Of a stretch of 7,333 bases of DNA, positions 1-6,150 are shown in pieces. The notes under the pieces are model-generated. The model was not told where the DNA came from and made no database searches. It saw only the letters and a list, made by a program, of their open reading frames with translations. The stretch lies in NCBI GenBank assembly GCA_905480055.1, contig CAJQOW010000297.1, forward strand, positions 1 to 7,333, given 5' to 3'. Source of the DNA: an uncultured Acidimicrobiia bacterium. Lineage in GTDB: Bacteria > Actinomycetota > Acidimicrobiia > UBA5794. Every line of letters begins with the position of its first letter. Positions within the stretch are counted from its first letter, which is position 1. A program made the translations under genes and the position numbers.

Positions 1-2
1 CG

Positions 3-1895
3 GGCCGCCCAGGAATGCCGATGGGCATGGCAGACATCGCCGTCGTGCTGTGGTCCCAATTCCTCAACGTCGATCCGGCCAACCCGACCTGGCACGACCG
101 GGACCGTTTCGTCCTGTCGAACGGACACGGGTCGATGCTCCTCTACAGCCTTCTCCACCTCTCGGGCTTCGACCTCTCCATGGATGAGATCGCAAACTTC
201 CGCCAGTGGGGTTACGAGACCGCTGGCCACCCAGAATTCAATCCTGCAGTCGGCATCGAAACCACCACGGGACCGCTGGGACAGGGCTTCGGGACGGCCG
301 TTGGGATGGCCGCAGCGGAAGAGCATCTTCGTGCGGTCCACGGTGAGGATCTGGTCGACCACTACACCTACGTGTTCTGTGGCGACGGCGATCTCATGGA
401 AGGCGTCTCATCAGAGGCCGCATCGCTTGCAGGACACCTCGGTCTCGGCAAGCTGATCGTCTTCTACGACGACAACTCGATCACCATCGACGGAAGCACT
501 GACTTGGCGTTCACCGAGGATGTGCCCGCTCGTTTTGCTGCATATGGGTGGGATACGGCGACGGTCGACGGACACGACCGGACCGCCGTCGCAGCTGCCA
601 TCCGTTCTGCGCGTGAAGCCACAGACAAGCCGACGCTGATCTCCTGCAAGACACACATCGGATTCAGTGCGCCGACAAAGGTGGATACCGCAGGCGTCCA
701 TGGATCGCCGCTCGGAGACGAAGAAATCGCTGCAGTGAAGGCAAGCATGGATTGGGAGCTTGCTCCATTCGAGGCCCCGGAGGATGTCTATGCCTTCTTC
801 CGCGCTGCCATGGACAGGGGAGCGACCGCTCGCGGCGCCTGGCAGGCACGCTACGACGCCGTCGCCCAGGCGGAACCCGATCGCGCTCGCACCTACGACG
901 CATGGTGGAATCCCCAGCCGGTCGCACTCAGCGCGCCGGAGCTCGACCCTGGCAGCTCGGTGGCAACACGGAAGCAGTCGGAGGCCGTGATCCAGCAACT
1001 CGCTGCACTACGTCCCGACATCGTTGGGGGTTCGGCCGATCTTGCTCCGTCCAACAACACCCTGATCAAGGATTCGGCGAACTACTCGGTCGACGACCGC
1101 ACCGGTCGCAACTTCCGATACGGGATTCGTGAGCACGGTATGGGTGCGATGCTCAACGGGCTGAATCAGCACGGAGGCTTGCGTGCCTACGGAGGCACGT
1201 TCCTCACCTTCTCCGACTACATGCGTCCGTCAGTCAGGCTTGCCGCTCTCATGGGGACCCCGTCGATCTATGTGTGGACACACGATTCGATCTTCCTCGG
1301 AGAAGACGGACCGACCCATCAGTCCGTCGAGCACCTCGCAGCCCTTCGGATGATCCCCGGCCTGCACGTCATGCGCCCCGCCGATCCGACAGAGACTGCA
1401 CTTGCCTGGGAGCATGCGGTCAACCGCACGGACGGCCCAACTGCGCTGATCCTGACACGTCAGGGACTGCCCATTCCCGCAGACCCACCCAGTCGGGACG
1501 CGGTCGCGCGCGGGGGCTATGTGCGTGTGCCGGGCGACGAGGTTGTCTTGGTGGCAACGGGCTCGGAAGTCGGTCTCGCTGAAGAAACCGCCTCGCTACT
1601 CGGCAAGAACGGCACATCGGTGCGGGTTGTGTCCATGCCGTCCGTTGAGGTCTTCCTGGCCCAGGGCCAGGCCTATCGATCGTCGGTGCTTGGTCCGGAC
1701 CTCCCGGTATTCACCCTCGAAGCAGGGGTCACCCCGATGTGGCAGGCGATGACCTCCAACGGTGGAACCGCAATCGGTCTCGATCGGTTCGGAGCCTCGG
1801 CTCCGGCGAGCGTCCTTGCCGAGCAGTTCGGGTTCACCTCCACGGCCGTTGCAGACCTGATCGCTGCAACTCTCAACTCACAGGAGCATTCATGA
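3..1895 (+). CDS. tkt: Transketolase, 5' end cut by window edge
   Basis: This enzyme transfers two-carbon ketol units between sugar phosphates in the cytoplasmic pentose phosphate pathway, using thiamine diphosphate (TPP) and a divalent metal. The frame is open to the left edge; roughly 25-30 N-terminal residues are missing compared with E. coli TktA. Numbering from the Met at base 15: the TPP/metal motif has GDG at 123-125 and ends at the NSITIDG segment (154-160). The HGSPLG segment at 229 carries the family's active-site His. IREHG at 371-375 holds the catalytic Glu (E373) that activates TPP. THDSIFLGEDGPTHQ at 422-436 is the pyrimidine-domain signature, and the C-terminal domain runs from about 500 to 626. 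The Met at base 15 is internal, not the start, because GRPG precedes it in frame where the family has SGHPG. The stop overlaps the aminopeptidase start. The family assignment is secure. Confidence 0.96.
   Translation, partial: GRPGMPMGMADIAVVLWSQFLNVDPANPTWHDRDRFVLSNGHGSMLLYSLLHLSGFDLSMDEIANFRQWGYETAGHPEFNPAVGIETTTGPLGQGFGTAVGMAAAEEHLRAVHGEDLVDHYTYVFCGDGDLMEGVSSEAASLAGHLGLGKLIVFYDDNSITIDGSTDLAFTEDVPARFAAYGWDTATVDGHDRTAVAAAIRSAREATDKPTLISCKTHIGFSAPTKVDTAGVHGSPLGDEEIAAVKASMDWELAPFEAPEDVYAFFRAAMDRGATARGAWQARYDAVAQAEPDRARTYDAWWNPQPVALSAPELDPGSSVATRKQSEAVIQQLAALRPDIVGGSADLAPSNNTLIKDSANYSVDDRTGRNFRYGIREHGMGAMLNGLNQHGGLRAYGGTFLTFSDYMRPSVRLAALMGTPSIYVWTHDSIFLGEDGPTHQSVEHLAALRMIPGLHVMRPADPTETALAWEHAVNRTDGPTALILTRQGLPIPADPPSRDAVARGGYVRVPGDEVVLVATGSEVGLAEETASLLGKNGTSVRVVSMPSVEVFLAQGQAYRSSVLGPDLPVFTLEAGVTPMWQAMTSNGGTAIGLDRFGASAPASVLAEQFGFTSTAVADLIAATLNSQEHS
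1881..1894 (+). promoter_or_regulatory. Shine-Dalgarno and ATGA overlap coupling tkt to pepA
   Basis: CAGGAG at 1881-1886 lies inside the last codons of transketolase, five bases before ATG at 1892. That ATG overlaps the transketolase TGA (1893-1895) as ATGA. This sets the pepA start and implies translational coupling. The aminopeptidase frame is open further upstream to 1739, but that stretch is transketolase coding sequence read in another frame and has no family similarity. Confidence 0.88.
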
Positions 1896-3316
1896 TCGAA
1901 ATCAGCACGGGGTCCCCGACAGGGGCTGATCTTCTCGTCGTCCCTGTCCTCACCGATCGAGTGCCGGGTACGGATGACGCCGTTATGCCCGAGCTTGACC
2001 TCTACGAGAGCCTGCTCGATGCGAAGGATTTCACCGGGAAGCAGGGACAAAACCTGTTCATCGCCACCCCGGACGGGCCAACGGACGAGGCGCTCCTCGT
2101 CGGACTCGGAGACGAGGTGGACAGCGAGGGGCTCCGTCGAGCGGCTGGGACCGTGGCTGGCTTGGCGCGTGGATATGCGACCGTCGCAACCCTGCTGCAC
2201 CACGTCGACCTCGACGCCGCGGAGGGTGCGGTCGTGCTGGGCACCCAACTCGGGGCGTACCGGTTCGAGGAGTATCTCTCGGAGCCGAAGGACGCGAAGT
2301 TTGCCAACCTCGTCCTCGTCGGCGACGCAGCTGACGACTCGGTGGCCGTGGCATCAGCGGTATCCGAGGGCGTGGTGCTTGCGAGGGATCTCGTCAATCG
2401 TCCGGCCAGGGACAAGCCGCCGGCAGCCCTTGCCGATATTGCGTCGGGCCTTTCGTTGGATCTCGCCGTCACGGTCTACGACGAGGAGGCAATCGTTGAA
2501 CGAGGGTTTGGCGGGCTTGCCGCGGTGAACGCAGGGGCAGACCAACCGGCCCGGATGGTCGTCATGGAGTACCGACCAGAGGGTGCCGAGTCGACTGTCG
2601 TCTTCGTCGGGAAGGGGATCGTGTTCGATTCCGGAGGCTTGTCGATCAAGCCAGCGGCTGGCATGGAGACGATGAAGACCGACATGGCTGGAGCCGCTGC
2701 GGTGATGGGAGCGATGCAAGCGATAGCCAAGATCGGGATGAAGGTCAATGTGATCGGCATAACTCCGCTCACCGAGAACATGACCGGAGGCTCGGCAACG
2801 AGGCCCGGTGATGTCATGCGTGCCTACAACGGAAAGACCATCGAGATTCTCAATACCGACGCCGAGGGGCGGCTCGTGCTGGCAGACGGGCTTGCGCTCG
2901 CTGGTGAGTTTGAGCCCGATCTCATCGTTGACATCGCCACGCTTACCGGAGCGTGCAAGGTCGCGCTCGGTCCGGCCATCGGTGGGTTGTTGTCCAACGA
3001 CGACGCTGCCGCCGAACTGGTGGAGTCGTCGGCCCACGCAGCAGGCGAGAAGTTCTGGCGGCTGCCGCTCGAGACGGAGTACCGATCCATGGTCGAGAGC
3101 GAGATTGCAGACATGAAGAACACTGGAGGGCGTTACGGCGGCACGATCACTGCCGCCCTGATCCTCGAGCCGTTCGTTCCTGATGAAACCCCCTGGGTGC
3201 ATCTCGACATCGCAGGACCGGCCCGTGCGGACAAGTCCGAGCACTACATCACCAAGGGTGGGTCGGGCTTTGGCGTGCGCACGCTCGTGGCCGTAGCGGC
3301 GTCCGTCGCAGGCTGA
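1892..3316 (+). CDS. pepA: Leucyl aminopeptidase (M17 cytosol aminopeptidase)
   Basis: This is a cytoplasmic two-metal exopeptidase that removes N-terminal residues, often Leu, from peptides. It is 474 aa, within the usual range (E. coli PepA is about 500). Residues 1 to about 150 form the variable N-terminal domain and about 150-474 the catalytic domain. The M17 signature NTDAEGRL is at 321-328. By alignment with bovine lens aminopeptidase (constant offset of nine residues), the metal ligands are K241, D246, D264, D323 and E325, with catalytic K253 and R327; all are present. The start at 1892 is chosen because of the CAGGAG site and because the protein begins with a normal M17 N-terminal strand. 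It follows transketolase with a four-base overlap, so it is probably expressed from the same mRNA. Some M17 enzymes also bind DNA or act on Cys-Gly; nothing here decides that. Confidence 0.97.
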   Translation: MIEISTGSPTGADLLVVPVLTDRVPGTDDAVMPELDLYESLLDAKDFTGKQGQNLFIATPDGPTDEALLVGLGDEVDSEGLRRAAGTVAGLARGYATVATLLHHVDLDAAEGAVVLGTQLGAYRFEEYLSEPKDAKFANLVLVGDAADDSVAVASAVSEGVVLARDLVNRPARDKPPAALADIASGLSLDLAVTVYDEEAIVERGFGGLAAVNAGADQPARMVVMEYRPEGAESTVVFVGKGIVFDSGGLSIKPAAGMETMKTDMAGAAAVMGAMQAIAKIGMKVNVIGITPLTENMTGGSATRPGDVMRAYNGKTIEILNTDAEGRLVLADGLALAGEFEPDLIVDIATLTGACKVALGPAIGGLLSNDDAAAELVESSAHAAGEKFWRLPLETEYRSMVESEIADMKNTGGRYGGTITAALILEPFVPDETPWVHLDIAGPARADKSEHYITKGGSGFGVRTLVAVAASVAG

Positions 3317-3334
3317 ACCGAGCCACAGCAAACC

Positions 3335-3348
3335 AGTGACTAGTCACT
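3335..3348. repeat. Perfect 14-bp palindrome (possible operator)
   Basis: AGTGACTAGTCACT is its own reverse complement. It lies 18 bases after the pepA stop and about 85 bases before the CAP gene. As a hairpin it would have only a 5-bp stem with a CTAG loop and no T tract, so a terminator is unlikely. A dimeric repressor or activator site for the CAP gene is the simpler reading, but I do not recognise the family of the motif. Confidence 0.5.
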
Positions 3349-3377
3349 ACTGAGCAATCCTTCAACCGCGCCCGCGG

Positions 3378-3421
3378 TCCCACCGATACGGAGAGGAGTA
3401 CATCAACTGCTTTCCGTGGGA
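3378..3421 (+). promoter_or_regulatory. Possible leader hairpin covering the CAP gene ribosome binding site
   Basis: TCCCAC (3378-3383) is complementary to GTGGGA (3416-3421). Inside it, GGAGAG (3390-3395) can pair with CTTTCC (3410-3415), using one G-T wobble, leaving a 6-base bulge and a 14-base loop. The 3' strand overlaps the likely Shine-Dalgarno GGGAGG (3418-3423), nine bases before ATG 3433. A second SD-like stretch, GGAGAGGAG at 3390-3398, has no start codon after it and sits in the inner helix. A short inverted repeat (ACCGCG 3365-3370 / CGCGGT 3373-3378) lies just upstream. Helices this short arise by chance in GC-rich DNA, and no known riboswitch class is recognised. Confidence 0.3.
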
Positions 3422-3432
3422 GGCCTCGGGCA

Positions 3433-4149
3433 ATGCGCACCATCAGACGAGTATTGACACTCGCACTCACCTCAACCGTTCTCGTCGCAGGTCTTGCCAT
3501 TCCTGCACACGCAGGCCCGGAGGGCACACTCGTTTCCCGGATCAACAGCTCGAGGGCTGCAGCTGGCAAGGCTCCGCTCCAGACCTACTGGGATCTCACG
3601 GACGATGCTCGTGCGCACGCTTCCGCTATGCGCAGCAAGGGCTCGATCTATCACAGCTCCAACCTTGCTGGCGTGACGAGTGGCTGGGAGAAGCTCGGTG
3701 AGAATGTCGGCGTCGGGGTGGACGCCAACAGTCTCCATGATGGATTCATGGCCTCGTCATCTCACAGGTCGAACATCCTGGGCGACTACAACTACGTCGG
3801 TGTTGGCGTCAAGGCAGATGACGATGGGTTGATCTGGGTCACGGTGATCTTCATGAGGGCCGCGCCTGGGCTCAACGGTGGAGGAGAGACCACGACCACG
3901 ACGGTCGCACCGACGACGACCACGACCACGGTCCCACCACCAGCGGATCCGTCGCCCTCAACTCCATCAGATCCGGTGCCGCAGACGACGACCACGACGA
4001 CGACCACCGAAGCGCCAAAGGCCGCCAGAGCGAACACCGGGGCGAATACTCAGGCGAAGGCGGCCCCTGCAGCCCAGAAGTCCTCGTCGGCCGTCGCACC
4101 CATCGTCGGGTTCGGCCATTCACCCAACCTTCGTGCGATCGCCGACTAG
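3433..4149 (+). CDS. Secreted CAP/SCP-domain protein with Thr-rich tail
   Basis: This is a 238-aa exported protein of the CAP superfamily (CAP, SCP1, PR-1), YkwD-like. A signal peptide spans about 1-27: a basic start (MRTIRR), a hydrophobic core, and AHA before G28. The CAP domain runs from about 32 to 142. The conserved polar set is visible: H74 in YHSSN, E90 in GENVG, and H111 in SHRSNIL, followed by the WVTVIF strand. After the domain, residues 153-192 are a Thr/Pro linker with three Thr runs, then an Ala-rich tail without a transmembrane anchor or LPXTG motif. The protein is therefore probably released or loosely wall-associated. ATG 3433 is the only start with a signal peptide and has GGGAGG nine bases upstream. 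The gene converges with the next one, 13 bases between stops, with no terminator seen. Bacterial CAP proteins have poorly defined molecular roles, so none is assigned. Confidence 0.93.
   Translation: MRTIRRVLTLALTSTVLVAGLAIPAHAGPEGTLVSRINSSRAAAGKAPLQTYWDLTDDARAHASAMRSKGSIYHSSNLAGVTSGWEKLGENVGVGVDANSLHDGFMASSSHRSNILGDYNYVGVGVKADDDGLIWVTVIFMRAAPGLNGGGETTTTTVAPTTTTTTVPPPADPSPSTPSDPVPQTTTTTTTTEAPKAARANTGANTQAKAAPAAQKSSSAVAPIVGFGHSPNLRAIAD
3889..4008 (+). repeat. ACC/ACG codon repeats encoding the Thr linker
   Basis: Three blocks of Thr codons (3889-3903, 3913-3930, 3985-4008) use only ACC and ACG, giving near-triplet tandem repeats of 5, 6 and 8 codons separated by VAP and a Pro/Ser-rich spacer. 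Slippage in whole triplets would change linker length without breaking the frame. The encoded segment is a typical flexible, possibly O-glycosylated, extracellular linker; glycosylation is inference. Confidence 0.85.
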
Positions 4150-4162
4150 CGCAGGCGTACCT

Positions 4163-5218
4163 TCAGCCGCAGGTGGGACATCCGGCCCTCTTGGAAACCG
4201 GCACTGATGCAAGCGTGCCAGCCGCTCCGTCATACAGGCCCAAACGTCCCGAGTAGGACGGCGATCCACCCGTCAACAACCTGATGACCTCGGTTGCCTG
4301 CATCGTTCCGATCGTCGCAACGACAGGGCCGATGGCTCCGATCAGGGCACAGTCGAGATAGCCGGTGCCCTCCGGAGCCTCAGGAAAGAGACACCGATAG
4401 CAAGGGCCAGAAGGGCCGAGTGTGGTGATCTGGCCTTCCCAGCGGTACACCGCACCGCTCACCACCGGTACTCCCAGCTTGTGCGCCGCATCGCTGATGG
4501 CGTACCGGGCCGTGAAACTATCGGTGGCGTCGACGACGACATCGGCACCCTTCAACAGTGCGTCGGCATTGCCAGCATCCAATGGCGTCCGATCCACGCC
4601 TACGCGTGTTTCTGGAGTCAGGGATCGGATGAACTCGCGTGCCGCATCAACCTTTGGTGTGCCCGCATTCTCCGTCGTGTAGATGGGTTGGCGTTGGAGG
4701 TTCGAGACTTCGACAACGTCCGGGTCAATGAGCAGCAGCGTCCCGACGCCAGCTGCGGCCAGGTACGTTGCGGCTGGAACGCCCAGACCCCCGACGCCAA
4801 CCACCGCCACCGTGGACCCAAGCAGGCGAGATTGCCCATCGGGGCCGATGCCGGGCAGCTTGATCTGCCGGTCGAAACGCTCGAGCTGATCATCGGTCAG
4901 GCCAGCGGTACCGACAAGGGGGAGCCCTTGGTGTCTCCACTGGTCGAGGCCGCCAGCGAGCGAGGCGACGGCGGTGAATCCCTGATCGGTGAGGTGTTGC
5001 GCAACGTACGCCGACCGCATGCCGACGTCGCACACGATGAGGACCGGTGTGGTGTGATCATCGATGAACTTGGTCGGGTCGGTGACGAGCTCGTCGAGGG
5101 GGATCACAACCATTCCGGGGATACCGGTGCGCTTGGCAAGCGGCGGCCGTACGTCCAGTACTGCCTCGAATTCCGAGAGGTTGACGTCGGCGGGCCTGAT
5201 GCTGGGTCCAGTGGGCAT
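4163..5218 (-). CDS. Rhodanese-ThiF/MoeB fusion, E1-like sulfur-carrier activating enzyme
   Basis: This 351-aa cytoplasmic protein probably adenylates the C-terminal Gly of a ubiquitin-like sulfur carrier (MoaD, ThiS or CysO type) and passes sulfur through a rhodanese persulfide. Residues 10-103 are a rhodanese domain: LDVR at 21-24, the active loop C63-DVGM-R68, and the closing motif GGLDQW at 89-94. Residues 107-351 are a ThiF/MoeB domain: GVGGLG at 141-146 for ATP, D165/D167, NLQRQ at 173-177, the TDSFTARY segment around D233, and C290 in DCALIG at the position of the E1 active Cys. Zinc Cys pairs are CYRC (273/276) and CPTC (347/350). All key residues are present. The domain order is the reverse of MoeZ and Uba4. 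An in-frame TAG lies 12 bases before ATG 5218, fixing that as the earliest start. No carrier-protein gene is in the window, so molybdopterin, thiamine and cysteine pathways cannot be told apart. Confidence 0.92.
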   Translation of the reverse strand: MPTGPSIRPADVNLSEFEAVLDVRPPLAKRTGIPGMVVIPLDELVTDPTKFIDDHTTPVLIVCDVGMRSAYVAQHLTDQGFTAVASLAGGLDQWRHQGLPLVGTAGLTDDQLERFDRQIKLPGIGPDGQSRLLGSTVAVVGVGGLGVPAATYLAAAGVGTLLLIDPDVVEVSNLQRQPIYTTENAGTPKVDAAREFIRSLTPETRVGVDRTPLDAGNADALLKGADVVVDATDSFTARYAISDAAHKLGVPVVSGAVYRWEGQITTLGPSGPCYRCLFPEAPEGTGYLDCALIGAIGPVVATIGTMQATEVIRLLTGGSPSYSGRLGLYDGAAGTLASVPVSKRAGCPTCG

Positions 5219-5224
5219 CCCGAG

Positions 5225-5230
5225 AGGCTA
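5225..5230 (-). promoter_or_regulatory. -10 box placed for leaderless translation of the rhodanese-ThiF gene
   Basis: Read on the minus strand, TAGCCT (5230 to 5225) fits the actinobacterial TANNNT -10 consensus and is followed by six bases and then ATG 5218. Transcription would begin at or next to the A of the ATG. No Shine-Dalgarno sequence precedes this start, which agrees with a leaderless mRNA. No good -35 is seen. This is a sequence-based prediction only. Confidence 0.45.
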
Positions 5231-5315
5231 GGCGACCGGTGCAATCGGAGCGCCGATGGTTCGGGTCCCTCTTCGCAACGACCCGGTTGGTCGGCCGAAT
5301 TGCATCCGATTCCGG

Positions 5316-5344
5316 TGGACACATGTGGGTTCGGGTCGGACAAT
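5316..5344 (+). promoter_or_regulatory. Predicted promoter of the 2TM protein gene
   Basis: TGGACA (5316-5321) resembles a -35 element, and GACAAT (5339-5344) a -10 element, with exactly 17 bases between. Transcription would start near 5351, about 26 bases before ATG 5377. The spacer contains the 8-bp palindrome CACATGTG (5320-5327) and one copy of GGTTCGGGTC (5328-5337). The other copy is at 5258-5267, exactly 70 bp upstream. Confidence 0.5.
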
Positions 5345-5376
5345 CGTAGGAAGACGAATCAGAAGGGATGTTCCGT

Positions 5377-5661
5377 ATGGCCAATCAGCTCGCCACACCG
5401 GAGGAGCGCGCAGCAAAGCGAGCAGATGATCTCATTTCCTTGTGGTGGCACATCGCTGCCTATGTGGTCGTCAACGTCTTCCTGTGGGCTCTTGACTACG
5501 TCACCGGAGGCGGCATCCAGTGGGCCTTCTGGGTGACCATCGCCTGGGGTGTCGGCTTGGCGTTCCACGCCATTGCATACCTCATCGATGACTCAGGCAT
5601 CCAACAGCGAAAATACGAACAGTTCCTTGCCGAGGAGCAAGCGAAGGACAACAGCGCCTGA
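5377..5661 (+). CDS. Small 2TM-domain membrane protein
   Basis: This 94-aa protein matches the 2TM domain layout: a charged N-terminal helix (ATPEERAAKRADDL), a first membrane segment at about 20-42 (rich in W, H, V), a Gly turn (TGGG, 43-46), a second segment at about 47-70 with W-x-IAWG-x-GLAFHA, and a charged C-terminal helix. The pattern of Trp/His and WGxGLxxHA is characteristic of this family. The molecular function is not known; in other proteins the domain sometimes accompanies signalling domains, but here it stands alone. I chose ATG 5377 because AGAAGGG at 5361-5367 lies nine bases upstream. ATG 5368 is in frame, adding three residues, but it abuts the SD directly. The gene is divergent from the rhodanese-ThiF gene and convergent with the small gene to its right. 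Confidence 0.82.
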   Translation: MANQLATPEERAAKRADDLISLWWHIAAYVVVNVFLWALDYVTGGGIQWAFWVTIAWGVGLAFHAIAYLIDDSGIQQRKYEQFLAEEQAKDNSA

Positions 5662-5669
5662 ATAGCACC

Positions 5670-5700
5670 GTCGGCGGGTCTGACTAGAGAGACAGCCGAT
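5670..5700. terminator. Hairpin between convergent genes
   Basis: TCGGC (5671-5675) pairs with GCCGA (5695-5699), extended by a G-T pair at 5670/5700. An inner helix GTCT (5678-5681) pairs with AGAC (5690-5693) around an 8-base loop. It starts nine bases after the 2TM stop and covers the stop of the opposing gene. There is no T tract on either strand, so intrinsic termination is uncertain. Confidence 0.35.
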
Positions 5701-6028
5701 GTTCTTGGTGTTGCCGGCGCAGTGCGGGTGGTAGCCGGCGCACCTGTTTCGCATTGAGTTCGGGTATCCGTTGGTGCACCTTGATCGTCCCGTCGTCAGT
5801 CGGATGTGCCAAGCCTTCCCGGATGAGCGCACCTAGGTTGTTCGGTCGTTTCAGGGGGCGGCCGCTGTGTGCGGCGGCGGCGAGTCGGAGCAGGTCGGCG
5901 ACCGCCCCCGGACCGACAACGGGGATCCAGAATGTCCGAACGTATTGATCCGTGGGTGCATATCCGTCGATGCGTTCACGGATGAGTTCTGCCCTCACGA
6001 CAGGGCGCTGCATCGCTGTATGACGCAT
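5684..6028 (-). CDS. Small basic protein of unknown function
   Basis: I do not recognise this gene. From ATG 6028 it encodes 114 aa: a basic N-terminal helix (VVRAELIRERIDGY), a segment VRTFWIPVVGPGAVADLLRL, a second helical stretch ending LGALIREGLA, a likely beta hairpin (DDGTIKVHQRIPEL), and a strongly basic C-terminus (RRLPPALRRQHQEHR). Helices followed by a wing-like hairpin and a basic tail would suit a nucleic-acid-binding protein, but this is inference from composition. There is no signal peptide or membrane segment. The frame stays open to ATG 6136 (150 aa), but the extra 36 residues are Ser/Pro/Thr-rich and look unstructured, whereas ATG 6028 has AGGTGA (6038 to 6033) four bases upstream. 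It is on the same strand as the ABC gene but separated from it by 276 bases with a predicted terminator. Confidence 0.65.
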   Translation of the reverse strand: MRHTAMQRPVVRAELIRERIDGYAPTDQYVRTFWIPVVGPGAVADLLRLAAAAHSGRPLKRPNNLGALIREGLAHPTDDGTIKVHQRIPELNAKQVRRLPPALRRQHQEHRLSL

Positions 6029-6150
6029 CGGGTCACCTGAGGTTGCGCCCGGAAGCCACGTGGAGTTCCGGCTGGTGGGAGGACGGCCCGCTTGCGGAAC
6101 ACTCCCGGACGCTGATTCGGTACTTCGTGTTGTCATGCCTCAGTGGTATC

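Noticed and set aside
411..998. 195-aa minus-strand open frame inside tkt
   Set aside because: Cys/Arg-rich composition with no motif, fully inside conserved transketolase coding sequence.
1739..1891. N-terminal extension of the aminopeptidase frame
   Set aside because: It lies wholly within tkt in another frame, is Arg/Ser-rich, and lacks an SD. ATG 1892 has an ideal SD.
2354..3331. 325-aa minus-strand open frame opposite pepA
   Set aside because: It is an antisense shadow of an intact aminopeptidase in high-GC DNA, with no recognisable domain, and the sense frame carries every catalytic residue.
3317..3432. Known riboswitch such as c-di-AMP (ydaO), sometimes found upstream of actinobacterial wall genes
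   Set aside because: I could not find the conserved core sequences of that or of the c-di-GMP class. Only short complementary segments are present.
3889..4008. Repeat block as a CRISPR-like array
   Set aside because: It is an in-frame Thr codon repeat inside a secreted protein, without repeat-spacer structure.
4150..4162. Terminator between the convergent CAP and rhodanese-ThiF genes
   Set aside because: The 13-base gap and its flanks show no convincing stem or T tract.
4481..5536. 351-aa plus-strand open frame opposite the rhodanese-ThiF gene
   Set aside because: It is a shadow of a gene with complete rhodanese and E1 motifs. It also runs through the divergent promoter region and over the 2TM start.
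6029..6136. Longer start (ATG 6136) for the unknown minus-strand gene
   Set aside because: No good SD, and the extra 36 residues are low-complexity Ser/Thr/Pro. ATG 6028 has AGGTGA at suitable distance. Not fully excluded.
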